A DNA stretch of 64,000 nt from Penelope pileata. Its lineage: Eukaryota > Chordata > Aves > Galliformes > Cracidae. The notes beneath the pieces were generated by a model. The model worked only from the letters and a program-made list of their open reading frames with translations, was not told the origin of the DNA and searched no databases. Below, in pieces: positions 1 to 13,000 of this stretch. How positions within the stretch are numbered: the stretch's first letter is position 1; each line of letters starts with the position of its first letter. The stretch is from contig WBMW01003126.1 in the NCBI GenBank assembly GCA_013396635.1, forward strand, positions 356,009 through 420,008, read 5' to 3'. Both the position numbers and the translations under genes were made by a program.

Positions 1-3000
1 CTCGGCGCGCAGCCCCCCCGGCTGCAGATGCCGTGCCTGGGCAAGGTGAGCCCGCGGCTGGGGCACGGGCACGGGCACGGGCACCGCTCCGGGCAGCGGC
101 ACCGCCCCGAGCCCCGCGGGGACACCCAAGAGCAGCGGTTGCTCCCGGCCCGGGGACAGCTCGCCGGGTGAGGGCTGCGGGCTGTCCCCGTGCCACCGAC
201 CGCCCCGCGCCCGCCCCGCAGATGGAGCGGATGATCGTCAGCATGCAGGACCCCGACATGGGCATCAAGATGCGGAACCAGCGGCTGCTCATCACTGTCA
301 TCCCCCACGCCATGACAGGTGGGTGCCCCCCGAGCGGTGCCCCCAGCACCCGGAGCTCGGAAACGCTGTGGGGATCGGTGCTGCCTCGTGGAGCTGAGCC
401 CCGGCCTCGTCACCCCGCGTGCCCCCGTGGCACGGGCAACACTGGGAGCAGCCCTGGGCCCCCGGGGCCGGGACACCCCATGACACCGCCCGGTCCCCAG
501 GGAACGACATCGTGGAGTGGCTCATCCAGAAGTACGGCATCTCCGAGGAGGGTGAGTGCTCGGTGCGGGGCCCTGGGTGCCATGGGGCACCCGGAGCCAC
601 CCCGCAGCCCCCACTGTTACCCCCCCCAGAGTCACTGCACCTCGGGAACCTGATCGTGAGGCACGGCTACATCTACCCGCTGCGGGAGCCCCGCAGCCTG
701 GTGCTGCGTGCTGACGAGTCGCCCTACCGCTTCCAGGTGGGTGCCACGGGCTGCACCCGCAGCAGCCCCACGGCACCCGCAGCGCTCAGCCCGGCCCTCT
801 CCCTGCAGACCCCGTACTTCTGGACCAGCACCAAGTGGCCGGCCACCGAGCTGGACTATGGTGGGTGCCATCCCGCTGGGTCCCCCCCCTGCCGGGCTGC
901 GTCCCCTCGCGGCCCCGCTGAGCGGCTCCACTGCCTTTGCAGCCATTTACCTGGCCAAGAAGAACATCCGCAAGCAGGGTGACCTGATCGAGCACGAGAA
1001 GGTGAGGGCACCCCGTCCATGGGATGAGCTGCGGGGTCTCAGCGGTGGGGATGGAAGCGGGATGGGGGTGCCATGCTGTGCCCGCTGCCCCCAGGACAAC
1101 TACAACCTCCTGCACAAGAGGATCAACCACACGTGGGACTTCGTGGTCATGCAGGCGCGGGAGCAGCTCCGGTGAGCACGGGGCTGGGACAGGGACAGCG
1201 ATGGGGCATGCAGTGGGGACAGGGCACCCGTGGGCGACAGACCCCCCCCTGCCACCACCACCTTTCCATGGACAGAGCGGCCAAGCAGCGGCGGAAGGGC
1301 GACCGCATCGTCATCGACTGCCAGGAGCAGGCGTACTGGCTCGTCAACCGGCCCCCGGTGAGCGTGGCCGGGGGGACACGGTGGCACGGCCGGGGGGACA
1401 CAGGGTGCTGGCACTGTGTGGTCCCAGTGCACCTGAGCACATCGCTCTCATTGCAGCCAGGAGCCCCCAACGTGCTGGAGCAGGGCCCCGAGCGCAGGAA
1501 CTGCCACACCACCCGCGTGCAGCTGGTGAGCAGCTGTCCTGTGTCCCCCCAGGCTGCCCCGTGTCCCCCTACCCCGTGCCCACATCCTGGGGGTGAGCCC
1601 AGCCCTGCTGGTGTCCCCATGTCCAGCCGTCCCCAGACAGGGGGGCCCATGTGCCCGTGCCCTCACTGTGTGCCAGCACCGCTTGTCCCCGCTCCCCGGG
1701 GCCCTGCAGCCCCACTAACACTGCCCCAGCCCCTGTCAGGCTGCTCCCTACTAACCATCATATATCATCTCTCTTCCCTTCTCCCCATGCCACGTCGCCT
1801 CTCCACGTAAGTGTCGCTGACCCAGGGCCGCTGCCATGCTGGGGTGGGAGGTTGGGTTCACGCCAGGTGCTGGGAGGTGTCGATGTGGACAACACTGTGA
1901 CCACGCAGTGCTGGGGCAGGGGGCACACACGCGGCCCCCCAGGCCCTCACCCGGCCCCATGTGTCTCTTCCAGGCCCAGAACATGGATTACTACAAGCGG
2001 GAGGTGAGAGGCGAGGGGGCGGCACGGGCCCATGGGGCACAGAGTGCTGACGTCCCCGTGTGTCGGCCCAGATCGAGTGCTGCAGGAAGGCCATGGCCAG
2101 GACCAGGGTGAAGTCCTCCATCTGCCTCGAGGGGTGAGCTGGGCTGACCCCGGCGTCTCCCATGGCTGTGGGCAGAGCTGAGGCCACCACGGAGCCCATG
2201 TGTGTCCCCAAGGGGCCATGGTGGCAGCGGGGCTGAGGATGGTGGCCCCATCCCCTCCAGCCGCGCTCCCACAGGTACCTGAAGTTCAACGAGCAGTACG
2301 TGCCCCACGACCCCATCATGTCCGGCTGCCTGCCCAGCAACCCCTGGATCACGGACGACACCACGTACTGGGCCATGAATGCTCCCACGTAAGCGCCCGG
2401 GGGCCACCAGCCCCAGGATGAGGGGACGCAGCCCCCCGGGGCACAGGACCCTGCTCAGCCCCAGCGCTGCCCGCAGGGTGACGACCCCCACCAAGCTGCG
2501 GGTGGAGCGCTGGGGTTTCGACTTCAGCGAGCTCCTCATGGACCCGCTGGGCCGCGCGCAGCTCCTCGAGTTCCTCAAGAAGGAGTTCAGCGGTGAGTGC
2601 TCCCCCGGCACCCATTGCTGGCTGTCCCCATCCCAGGGGCTTCGCCCTGCCATGGGCCCAGCCCTGGGGAGGGCTCGTGGATGGTGTCCAGCACCACGTC
2701 CCCATTCCCAATGCCATGTCCGTTCTTCAACACCACGTCCACCTCCCTAGTGCCACATCCCTTTCCCAACACTTCATCATCCTCCCCAACACCATGTCCA
2801 CCTCCCTAGTGCCACATCATCTCTCCAACATCTCCTCCTCCCCAAGGCCACGTTCTCTTCCCCAGTGCCATGTCCCCTCCCCAAATCTTCATCCTCCTCA
2901 AAGCCACGTCCCCTCCCCACTGCCACATCTGCTCCCCAACCATGAGAGCACCACGTCCAGCCGTGCTCTCCAACCCCATGTCTCCTCCCCAACACCACGT

Positions 3001-3682
3001 CCCCCTCCCAGCCGAGAACCTCAGCTTCTGGGAGGTGTGTGAGGAGCTGCGCTACGGGGAGCAGTCCCGCATCAACGAGATCGTGGACTCCATCTACCAG
3101 TGAGTGCCTGCGGGGTGCTAGGGCCGGGCGGTGGGGACCAGGCTGTCACCGTGCTCTGTCCCAGCATGGAGCCAGGCCCAGGGTGGGTGCTGGTCCCAGA
3201 TCCCCACCCCCAGGCAGTTCCTGGCTCCCGGAGCCACGCGCTGGGTGAACATCGACAGCAAGACCATGGAGCGGACGCTGGAGGGCATCAAGACGCCCCA
3301 CCGCTACGTGATGGACGACGCGCAGATGCACATCTACATGCTGATGAAGAAGGTGGGTAAGGGGCGCGCGGGGCCGTAATGGGGCCAGGCCCTGACAGCT
3401 GTGCCCCCCAGGACTCCTACCCGCGCTTCCTCAAGTCGGAGCTCTACAGGAACCTCCTGGCCGAGGCCGTCATCCCTCCGGAGACCAAGAAGCGGTGAGG
3501 GTGGGGACCGCGTCCCCGTGGCGCTGGGGGTCCCACGGCGCTCAGCCCCCTCTGCCCGCAGGGTGTTCCCCTTCATGCGCAAGCAGCGGCACTCCAGCCC
3601 CAGCCCGGCCCTGCTCCTGCCCCCGGGTGACGCCGAGGACAAGAGCAAGGGCCCCGCAGCCGTGCCCGAGGAGGAGAGCTAG
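1..3682 (+). CDS. RGS11: RGS11, R7-family regulator of G-protein signalling (first exon cut by window start)
   Basis: GTPase activator for Gi/o alpha subunits that works as an obligate dimer with Gbeta5; in mammals it acts at ON-bipolar cell dendrites. Exons read from GT/AG sites: 1-45, 222-318, 501-551, 630-736, 809-860, 943-1001, 1095-1171, 1276-1357, 1457-1525, 1974-2003, 2072-2133, 2275-2388, 2477-2592, 3012-3099, 3214-3352, 3412-3494, 3562-3682. They total 1392 nt, 463 codons plus stop, against 467 residues recalled for human, so almost nothing is missing. An in-frame ATG lies at 28-30, but the frame is open to the window edge and the human protein starts a little earlier. Domain order: DEP (exons 2-5), DHEX, GGL with the Gbeta5-contacting SNPW near 2340, then the RGS box (exons 13-16, with ENLSFWE). 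The C-terminal HSSPSPALL matches RGS11 rather than RGS6, 7 or 9. The stop is TAG 3680-3682. The TATA/CpG promoter lies outside. Confidence 0.93.
2690..3011 (+). repeat. Degenerate pyrimidine-rich minisatellite in RGS11 intron 13
   Basis: A run of imperfect copies built on CACCACGTCC-CCTCCC-AGTGCCACATC modules, roughly 35-40 bp apart. It fills most of the 419-bp intron 13 and runs up to the AG acceptor of exon 14 at 3010-3011, so the last copy supplies the polypyrimidine tract. Confidence 0.7.
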
Positions 3683-3808
3683 GGCCCTGCAGCGCCCGCA
3701 GCAGCAGCACTGAAGGACAGAAGCCATACATCCCCCACCTGCACCCCCAGCCCCATCCTACCCAGGGGGAGGCAGCCCCCTGCCCACCCCATGGGGCTCA
3801 GCACAAAA

Positions 3809-3814
3809 AATAAA
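3809..3814 (+). terminator. RGS11 poly(A) signal AATAAA
   Basis: Canonical AATAAA 127 bases after the RGS11 stop codon, followed by a GT-containing stretch. It implies a very short 3' UTR. Confidence 0.85.
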
Positions 3815-4980
3815 GGACCCCGTGGGGAAGCACTGCAGCTTGTGTCGCCTTCAGTGAGCAGTGACGTGGGAGGGGGTGCAGGGGGACTGGCTGGATCTGT
3901 CCCCTCCAGGGCTGGCAGCTGCCTCAGGAGAGGGGCAGGGATGGTGGCTGGCAGCTGAGCCACTCCCTGCCCACACCCATTAATCTGAGCTGAGGCTGAG
4001 GATCTCACGCAGGATTATTCTCTCTCCCAGAGCTGAGCTCCAGCTGTGGGGGATTAATTGCAGCAGTTATGTAATCAGGAGGGGGGGCTCGTGCCCCCCA
4101 GGGTGGGGATGCCTCCAGCAGGTGAAGGACCAAGCAGTTCCAGCCCACACTATGGCCAATGAGAAACCATGCGTGAGCCTGGCACCACACACCCATCCCT
4201 GCTGCAGAAGCCCCAGCCCAGAGGGGCTGCTCATAGCCCAGCTCGGTGCTGGGTGTACGAGCAGCCCTGGGGAAGCTGCAGGAGCCCCAGTGCTGGAACC
4301 TCGGCACTGGTAGCCACGGGGCAGCGACAGATGGTGCCACGCTCCAGGAGACACCGTGTGCCGCACAGCTCCCTCCAGCTTGATCCAAATCCGAGCCCTG
4401 GAGAGAGATTTTCATGCTGATGGACTGCAGCAGGAATCTGGGGTGTAAAAGCAGGTCAGTGAGCCCCGGGCAGGGGAAGGGAGGGCTGGCCCAGCTCTGT
4501 TACCTAACTCGGCTCTGGCAGGGTCCGGCCCTGCGCTGCCGCAGCGGGAGGGGCAGGGGCTGCAGTGCCGTGCACTCTGCAGGAAGCCCTCCACAGCACG
4601 GCTGCAAGGGGCCAAGTGCCCCTCTCCTCCCAGCAGCACAGTGCTCCTCGCTGCCAGGAGGGAGGAGCAGCCGCTTCCCATCACCCCTCAGCATCAGCTC
4701 GTGCCCTCCCCAGCACCTCTGGCCCAGCACCAGGGCAGCTGGCAGCCTGGCACAGCCCTGCTGCTGCCCAGGGCGAGCTCCAGAACAAAGGAGAGGTGGG
4801 CACCAGGGCCAGAGGGGCAGAGACCTTCTGCAAGCAGGGGAGCGTCACCAGGCCAGCTGGATCCCTCCCAGGAAGGGGGTCTCTGCCTTGGGGAAGTCAC
4901 ACCAAGGGCTGCCACAATTCTCCGTTCTTGCATGACTTCGGCTGTTCGTTAAGCAGCAACAAAAGCAGGGCACCATTTAC
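3815..4980. other. Intergenic region between the converging RGS11 and FAM234A 3' ends
   Basis: No coding exon with homology or splice logic was found. The left part (3980-4080) holds the homeodomain-site cluster listed separately. The remainder, 4100-4980, is GC-rich unique-looking sequence with short open frames that look like chance. Confidence 0.6.
3981..4077. promoter_or_regulatory. Cluster of four TAATC/GGATTA (K50 homeodomain, OTX/CRX-like) sites
   Basis: TAATCT at 3981-3986, GGATTA at 4012-4017, GGATTA at 4051-4056 and TAATCA at 4072-4077 lie within 97 bases, 170-270 bases downstream of the RGS11 poly(A) signal. TAATCC is the binding core of OTX2/CRX. Regulatory function is inferred from the motif cluster and from the retinal role of RGS11; it is not shown by the sequence. 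Confidence 0.35.
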
Positions 4981-4984
4981 AAAC

Positions 4985-7003
4985 AATGCAAAAGAGGATT
5001 TATTGAAACCATTACAGTTAGACCAAGTCCTATACGGCACAACTTGCAATAAGTTAAAGAACCAAACCAAACAGTCTTAGTGTTAAAAAACCCACGAATG
5101 CATAACAGTGATAGAATGCCATCATCACCCATCTGAGTTATTGAATCAAGGCACAGAGTCATTCATTAAATACTGCAAAAAACAATTACACAGGACAGAA
5201 GCTGGGGAAAGGGCTCGTTTTGTTACCAAGGTGCTGGTTTGGCACTGATGCATTTAGTTGAGCTGCCACAGGGAACTCTGTCTCCAAAGTATTTGGAAAC
5301 ACAAATGGACAACTTAAAGCCAGAAAAGCCCCCCGAAAACCCAGCGTTCCGGAAGGGACATTCAGTGTTACCTACTGGGAAGGTCAGGTCTGCGTCGGGA
5401 TCTGAGGAGGAAGGGAGCTGACAGTGCAATCATGGTCAGAATACGGCCCGGGCACGCTGTCCCAAGTCCACACAAGGCAGCTCAAGGTGCTCCCTCTATG
5501 CCTGTGCACCCATCAGGGCCCATGCAAGGGAGCAAGGCGCTGGCTAAACCCCCTCACAACATTTCTTAGGGTGCAAACCCCATCACACTCAGCCGTATGC
5601 TTTCTGCCCACCTTCCTCTCAGCAGTCAGACACCGCAGTGGTTGTGTCTCAGCGTGGGGACAGCAGCTTCCAGGACCCAGCAGCCTATTCCAGCTGCTTT
5701 CCAGGCTTTGCACATTGCTTCCACGGCCTGCATGGGTGCCCACAGGGCAGGGCATGCACCTCATGCTGGAGAAGTCTCCAAGGGAGACATCACCTCTACA
5801 CAGCAGCTCATCCTTTGGGGCTGCCAGGCTGGGTCCTCAGAGCAAACAGCACCCAGAGGTCCTTCCCCAGCATCACCCCAATCCCAGGCAGGGAGGGGGC
5901 AGAGCTCCCCGTGGAGCTGTGCTGCACACACAGCTCGTGGTGCTCCATGGAGAGGCTCGTGCCTGTCCTGCAGCATGCCCCCCTCCTGGCAGGGGGGACC
6001 ATGCTCAGCTCCACAGCAGCTGTAAGGTTGTATGAGCATTTGCAGGACAGCTGGCATTGCCACTTGGGTACGGGGCTCTCAGGAACAGCAAGCCAAGCTC
6101 CCAGGAAAGGTTAAAGTGCAATCCTACTCTAAAAAAATGGCCTAAATCCCCTTCCACCTCAAAACCAAGAGGAGAGGTGGTGTTGTACCTGCAGGAATCA
6201 GCCAGCCCGGGCGCACGGTGGTTTCCATATCCCCCAGACACACACCCCAGTGGAGTGGGGGAAATATCGATGCACACACGAGGTGGGAGGCCAGCTCCCC
6301 TTGGGTGCCACAGTGCTGCACGGCCTGGCTGGGAAGGAAGCAGCACAGAAGATACAAGGGTGGCTTGTGACTGCAGAGTGGGGCACACGGGGCATTTTTA
6401 GGTCATTTTCTAAGTAGAATGACACTTGAATCTGCGCTCTGGTGGCCCAGGTGAGACCTAGCCAAACAGCCAGGCTGGAATCTAGCACTGCACGTACTGA
6501 AGCAAGGGCCCAAATTCAGGAGAAGGCAACTGCAATCAGCCTGCAGCCAAGCACCTCTCCTGCAGCCAGGAGAGCTGACTCAGAAAGGAAACCTAACACC
6601 ACACAGCGAAGCTCCACTTCTCATGCAAGCACCCAAGAAACAATCAGCTCAGGCATCCCCAGCCAGCAGGTGTTTTCCTCCAGATACAGGCTGAGTCAGC
6701 ACAGTTCTGCGGGCACAGAAGGACCAAGGGGAAAGCCCTCATCCCTGAGCTCACGACACTTCAGAGGTGGCCAAGCACTGAAGTCCCATCAGCTCCTACA
6801 GTGGATGCACCGGCAGCTGCTCCCGCAGCCTGGGCATACCCAGGCACTGGGGGTGCTTCCCTGCCAGCCACGCTTTGGTTTGTGGATGGAGAAAGGCAGC
6901 TTCCCGTTTGGATCCACGATCTGGGTTTGCTGAGAGCTCTGCTGCAGAGAGGCAGCCAGCAGCCAGCTGGGCCAGGCCAGCCCCTCCTGCTCTCCCAGCA
7001 AGC
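4985..7003 (-). other. FAM234A: FAM234A 3' untranslated region
   Basis: About 2 kb from the FAM234A stop codon (7004-7006) down to the poly(A) signal near 5000. It has no conserved coding frame and its small open frames are unsupported. Confidence 0.65.
4999..5004 (-). terminator. FAM234A poly(A) signal (AATAAA on minus strand)
   Basis: TTTATT on the plus strand reads AATAAA on the minus strand. It is the best-placed canonical signal downstream of the FAM234A stop. Confidence 0.6.
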
Positions 7004-10000
7004 TCACACCCGGCTGTGGAACCGCATCCTGTAGAGGCGGTCCCGGATGTACTGCTCGCTGTCCACAGCCACCTGGCTCAGCCAGATCACCCTGCTCTCA
7101 GAGACATCCTCCTTCAGCTTACGCTTCATCAGCGTTACCAGCCCTGGCCCCTCGCTGGGCTGAGGCCCCCTCAGCAGCACGTAGCAGGCGTGACGGCTCC
7201 GCTCGAACAGCGTGGCTGTAACACAGAGCAGAGGGAACAGCCTCAGGTGTCTGCTCCAACAGCTGTGAGCCCAGCACCGAGTGCCCGGCAGCCCAGGAGG
7301 CAGCGGGTGTCCTCCTGCACCTCCTGCCTGCAGGGCTGACAGGGGAGCACTTACCATTGAAGGCAATGATCTGGTCGGTGTCATTGCGGAGCTCCAACAG
7401 GACGTTAGTGTAGGAAGGATGGAAAAGATACAGCTTCTGCAGAGGAGCTGTGGATCTCTGTAACCAACAGGACACCCTCAGAACACGTTATCCCAGAGAC
7501 CAGGCTCAGCTCTTGCTTCATGTTTGACAGAGTACATCCAGCCAGACACCTGACTGTGCCTGGCCAACCTATCCTGTCTGATGCCACCAGCACTGGGATT
7601 TTACTGACTGCTTGGTGCCCCCTCCCCAGCCCAACCTTCCTGCAAACAGCAGGCCTGTCTGCTATGTGCAGGAGACAGATTTTGCCCCAGGGCTGGTAGA
7701 GTCAGCAAGGAAAGCACAAGAAGCTCAGCTGGTATTCAGGCATACAAGCTGTCACTAACATTGCCTGCCACTGCTCCACAGGGCTCTGTCACACAGCTGA
7801 GCAGTGCATCAGGGCTGTCAGGGACTGCCTTGCAGCACAGAGAGGAGATTCATGTGGCCATGGGAGATCACTGCGTGCAGTACTGCTGCAGAAGGCTCCA
7901 GGTCAAGCAGGAGCAGATTCAGAGGCACCATGCCAGCAGCCTCTCAACTCTTCTACAGAACCACATCGAGGCAAGGCTCTGGGCAATCCAGTGACTTTGC
8001 TCATATAGCCACTAAGTCCCTTTTCTTTATGCAGCCAGGCTGAGGATGACAAATGTCGCTGGTGCCACCGCCAGCAGCTAGCAGGGACACTGCTGTGGAT
8101 GCTGTGAGGACCTAGTACAGACCAGGCCACATGCCTGCTGTAAGCAGACCAGCCTGGCCAGAGACATGGGGATACTCCAAACCCTGCACAGAATGCTGCA
8201 GTGTTAGTGGAACACAGATCTGAACGTGAACACTGGGAAAGGCAGTGGCTCCAAACAATTCTGACTCAAAGTCTAGAAAACGGCAGCCATTCAGCACCAC
8301 TCACCGTTTCGTTCTCTGCTACCTGGTATTCACCCCAGATGAGGAAGGTGGACCGGTGATCAGCAGTAGAAAGTGTGGCTGGCCTGGGGCTCTCTGCTCT
8401 GGAGTTCAGCTTCAGGTCCCACTGGACTGCTCCAGATCCACCCTCAACAATCATCACCTAGCAGGGAAGAAAGAGAAGGAATTTGTATCAAAAGAGCTCT
8501 CTGAGCTGCGAGAAAGAGGTCAAGTCAGCTGCCTCTACCCTGCGCTGTCTACAGGAGCAAGTGTCTGACACAGGAAGACAAGGAAACACTTGAAGCTGAG
8601 CTTCTACTTGATCACAGAGCTGTGAGACCTGGGGTGGACCACATCAGAGTAAAGTCAGAAGTTCTGCAAGTTATTTCAAGAGGTTCAAAGCTCTGTCATC
8701 GAAGTCACTTGCTGAGATGAGAATTAAAGTGCCTGGGCTGGCTTCAGTAACTTCTTAAAAGAGCTCCTTTCCCAGCCTAAAGCCTTCTAAAATCAGCTGG
8801 AGGCAGCACATCATACCAGCTGCCCTCGACTCAATGTCTGCTTGAGCTGAGGCATGCAGAGAAAAGGGAAGTTAAAAGGAAGAGCTTTCAAACCTTTTTC
8901 CTGTTGGGTCCGATCCCACTCTCAAGGACAACACCAAGAACATCGGGTTTGTAGTAACCAAGCAGTGGCTCACTAAGAGAGGGGAGGAGAATGGACAGGT
9001 CACAACACAACCCGACAGTTTGTGCACACCCTGTTCTTCCAGAGCAGCCTCTATCCTCCCAGCAAACTCTCCTAAAAGACTAAACCGTTACAACACTGCA
9101 GGCTTTTATGTTTCAGATGAAGAAATGAGCATCTGCCAGGAGCACTGCTGCTGGGAGTGCCATATACAATCCATGCAGGTAACACTACCTCACGACACGG
9201 GACACGTTGAGGGTCCACAACGTCTGAAGGCTTTGTGCATTGATCAGCAGAGCTGCCTCCGAGCTCACAACCAGGACGTTCTCCCGTGATCTGCCAGGAA
9301 TTTTTGCCAGGTAACGAATGTCTCCAGAGCTGAATAAGAACACAGAATTGATTATGCTTTCTAGATTGGGAATGTCGGTTGGCTTTTTTGTTTGTTTTCT
9401 TGTAGTATTTTCTCCCCTGCACAGTAAAAAGCCAGAGACTCATCCTAACAGGCAGGCAGGACAAGCAGGGCTGCGAGCTGAAGCACCAGGCTCTGCAGCT
9501 GCCACGCACTGGATGAACTGTCTGAGGTACAAGTCATGCTCCACTTGCATGCAAATACAAAATCCCAACCTGCTTTCCCTCCTTTACTGTGAAATTCTGA
9601 CAAAGCCACCAACACCAGCCCTCTCCCCAGGGTCTGGGTGTGCTGGCAAGCCAAATCTCACAGCCAGGAATGAAGAAAGGCAGAGCGCTCCGTCCTGTCA
9701 GGAACACCAGCTCCCCCCAGCCCACCAACACCAAGATGTGCTCCCAGACCTGAGGAGGGACAGGCGGTGCGTGGCGGGGTCGATGCTCTTCTCCCACTGA
9801 GGATTTTGCTCAAGGCTGGGCAGCTTGATTTCCATCCCAGTTGCTGCACTGTAGAGATCTTTCAGGGAATATGCATAGAAAGAGTTGGCTGTGCAAAAAA
9901 GCAAAAATGAGGGAGACGAGTTATCGTGTGCTTGCTCTGAACACCGTGAGTTTCCAGATCACATCTGAAGTGAACGTGGCAGATGAACAACGAACTGTAT

Positions 10001-13000
10001 TTTTAGGGCTTACATCATAGAGCTGTAGCAATATTTTGAGACTCGAGCCTGCTTTGGAACACTTTTAGCATCTTATCTGTTCATAAGCCAAGCGTTCTGC
10101 AGTAATCACTGGCTATTTAAATGGCTGTTGAAAACCTACATTCCCAACATTTTTCAAATAGAATTACTACAGTATGTAACAAATCTCAGTTTCAGCAGAA
10201 GTCCCTCCTTCTCCTGACCTCAAATAGCTCTTTCATGAGGTGAAACCGTGACACAGCTTTTGAGAATGTAAAGCACTCATTCTGACAGCAATTTAGGAAT
10301 ACTTAATTCACAGTTACAATCATTCTTTCAGAATAAAATCCTGAACAGGACTGTACCTGTATAGAAAAGGAAGTAGTAGGAGGACCTCGGGTTCAGCATC
10401 ATGTAACGAGCTTTCCCATCCACGTTCAGGCTTCCAGCGGAGCCAATCTGCTTGCCAGTTTTTCCTGAGTGGATGAAGGTCTTTACCTACACAGACATGG
10501 GATTAAAAAAAAAAAAGTTAAAGTTTCATGGCTACGATTCAAGTGTTCTCACACAGTGGCTTCCCAGTGCCTGCAGAAAGCACCCTGCAGACCAGCTAGC
10601 ACAGCTGCTTCTCTCCTTGCAGGCCTGACAAGAGCTGGGAGACTCAAGTTCTAGACACCCAGTAGCTGTGCTAAATATTGCAAGTGCCCTAATCCACTCC
10701 TCCTAAAGCTGACGTGAGTCCATAGAGATTTAAAAGCTGTCAGGTTTCTTTATATCTTTATATTCTTAGTGCAGGTACCAGAGCAACAGAATCCACTCAA
10801 AACACTTCACCCAAGAGAAAAAAGGCTAAAGCCAAGATCGAATTCAAATGACTGGGCATGAGGCATGACCTGGGAAAAGCACAGCACACCAGGACTGAGA
10901 AACAGCACCCAGCAGAGCTGCTGAGTCAGGCAAGAACAGAGACCTTCCCTCCTCCCTGTGCAGAACAAATGGAAGCAAAGAAAATCTACTGCTCTTCAGG
11001 TGACTGTGGGGTGCCTGGTAGTGAGTAAGGGACAGAGCTTGCTGGGGAGAAAGAAGCACGTGGCTGGGGAGGGGGAGCAGCACATCCACCAGCTGTTCCC
11101 AGCCTCCCACACCGGGAGCAGCCACGTACTGGTGCCTGCTGCACAGCTTCACCTTTACTTGCAAGCACTGGTGCAGCAGCTGCCCCAGGACAGGAACAGC
11201 CAATGGTGTTCATACAGCCAAGGAGAACACGCAGCACCTTACTCAGGGCGTTGCTTAATACCTTCTGTGAGGTGCTACAGGCACATGTCCTGAAAAACAT
11301 CTTATTTTTCAGGATGTGTTTGTGCTGAAGCTCGCAGCAGGTAGGGGTCACTAAGGCTCATAGAAGAAACCGCCACCTACACCCCCTCCCACCCAAGCAC
11401 ACAGACTCTTTCCCCCAGACTGCTCAAAGCTCTGCCATTTTGGGAAACAGCAGCACAGCATCACGTTCCACTTCAGCCTTGTCAGCAACAAAGTGAACGC
11501 ATGAAGTACTGGATCTCCCTTCCACAGGGACTGCCCTCCTCCAGCTGCAGGGCTCCTCTCAGGCTCCCCACAAGCTGTGCCATTTCTCCACACACGATGT
11601 TCTCTGACTGAAGTTGACAGAGCGCTTGCCAGGTCCCAAGGGAAAGGGTTTCATACCAAAACAGCCAGAGAGGTTAACCAGAAAACAAATCGCATGGCAG
11701 CTTTGCAGAACAGAGACTACATTCAAACATTTATTGGCCGTGTAAGATTAAAGAAAAAAAAAGTCTTGAGATAACCAGGATAGGAAAAGCAGCAAGGAAA
11801 GAAAACAGAAAAGAAATGTAGGAGTCAGAGAGGATAGAATTTCTGATGACTCTGGCAACAACAATGCCTCAGACAGCAAAACCCAATCTGCTTATAGTGC
11901 TCTGGTATGGGGCAGGAGGCCCCCCCTCCTCCCACTGCCTTGCAGGGAACCATAATTTCTGCATGGCTCAAACAGGACAGATTGCACAGGCAGATTATGT
12001 ACATCTCTCAGTCATGGATGCAGATGGATTACGATAAAAACATTTTTAGCTACATGACCTTTTCCCCTCTGAGTGGGAAAAGCAATACTGGAAAAGAAAA
12101 AAGGCAACTAACAGCTCTTTCACTAGAAGAACCCAAGTCAGAATTAGCCAGCACGGCAACGCAGGGAGAGAAGTGCAAAGCAGACCATAAGCACAGACAT
12201 GAGAGGTATCAGAAAGACCAGTGGTTGTACAAAGGCACTGGCTGTCACACACACTTTGATCCAGGAGCCAAACCTGTCAGGGTTTGTTCACTTCCACTTC
12301 TCCGAGCATGGTCCCAGAAAACTGCAAGCTCATCCTGCCTAGGTGCCCTCCCTGCGCAGCCTGGGAACATGCAGAGAGGAGCACAGACTGAAAAGGGAGA
12401 GGGATTCCTGGCTGTTTTTTTCCTTTAAGTCATAAAACACATGCATTGATTTGGGAGTACATTTCTGCAGGGTGGGAAAGAACCTTCCCCAAACTCACAG
12501 ATACAGCAGAGGGCTCTGGGCACTTCCCCTACAGACTGCAGGACTGAAACAAGCAGCATGCCTGCCGTGCCCTGTGGTCTGGTCACAGGGTAGCTTCAGA
12601 GTGACATACCTTATCTCCTGTAGCAATAAAGAGGATCAGGTCCTGAACTCCATCGCTATCCACATCTGGAATCACTGACACGGGAGTCAGCACAGTATAA
12701 TTAGCTCCAAAGTCATCAGACTGCCTCCACTGAACTTCCCCTAGAAGAGAGTTATTGGGAAATGTTCACTAAAAAGCACTTTAGACTGAAAGGCTTTAAA
12801 ACACCCTTGTTCCTCAAAGCACTTTGCAGCAGTCAGCCATTTACAGCCCATCAGTCCCACCAGGCAGCCACGATTATGCTCACCATGGGGTAATTCTGCA
12901 TTTCTGAGTTCCAGGACCCACAGTTTCAGCCCAGACTGGAAAGCAACTGCAGCTGCCTGCACAAAGGTCCTGGGCACCAGTCCACCAGCAAGGCACAAGG

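Noticed and set aside
1526..1973. Possible extra microexon in RGS11 intron 9 (before GTAAGT at about 1808)
   Set aside because: No AG acceptor lies close upstream, and joining exons 9 and 10 directly gives the same residue count as human over this stretch.
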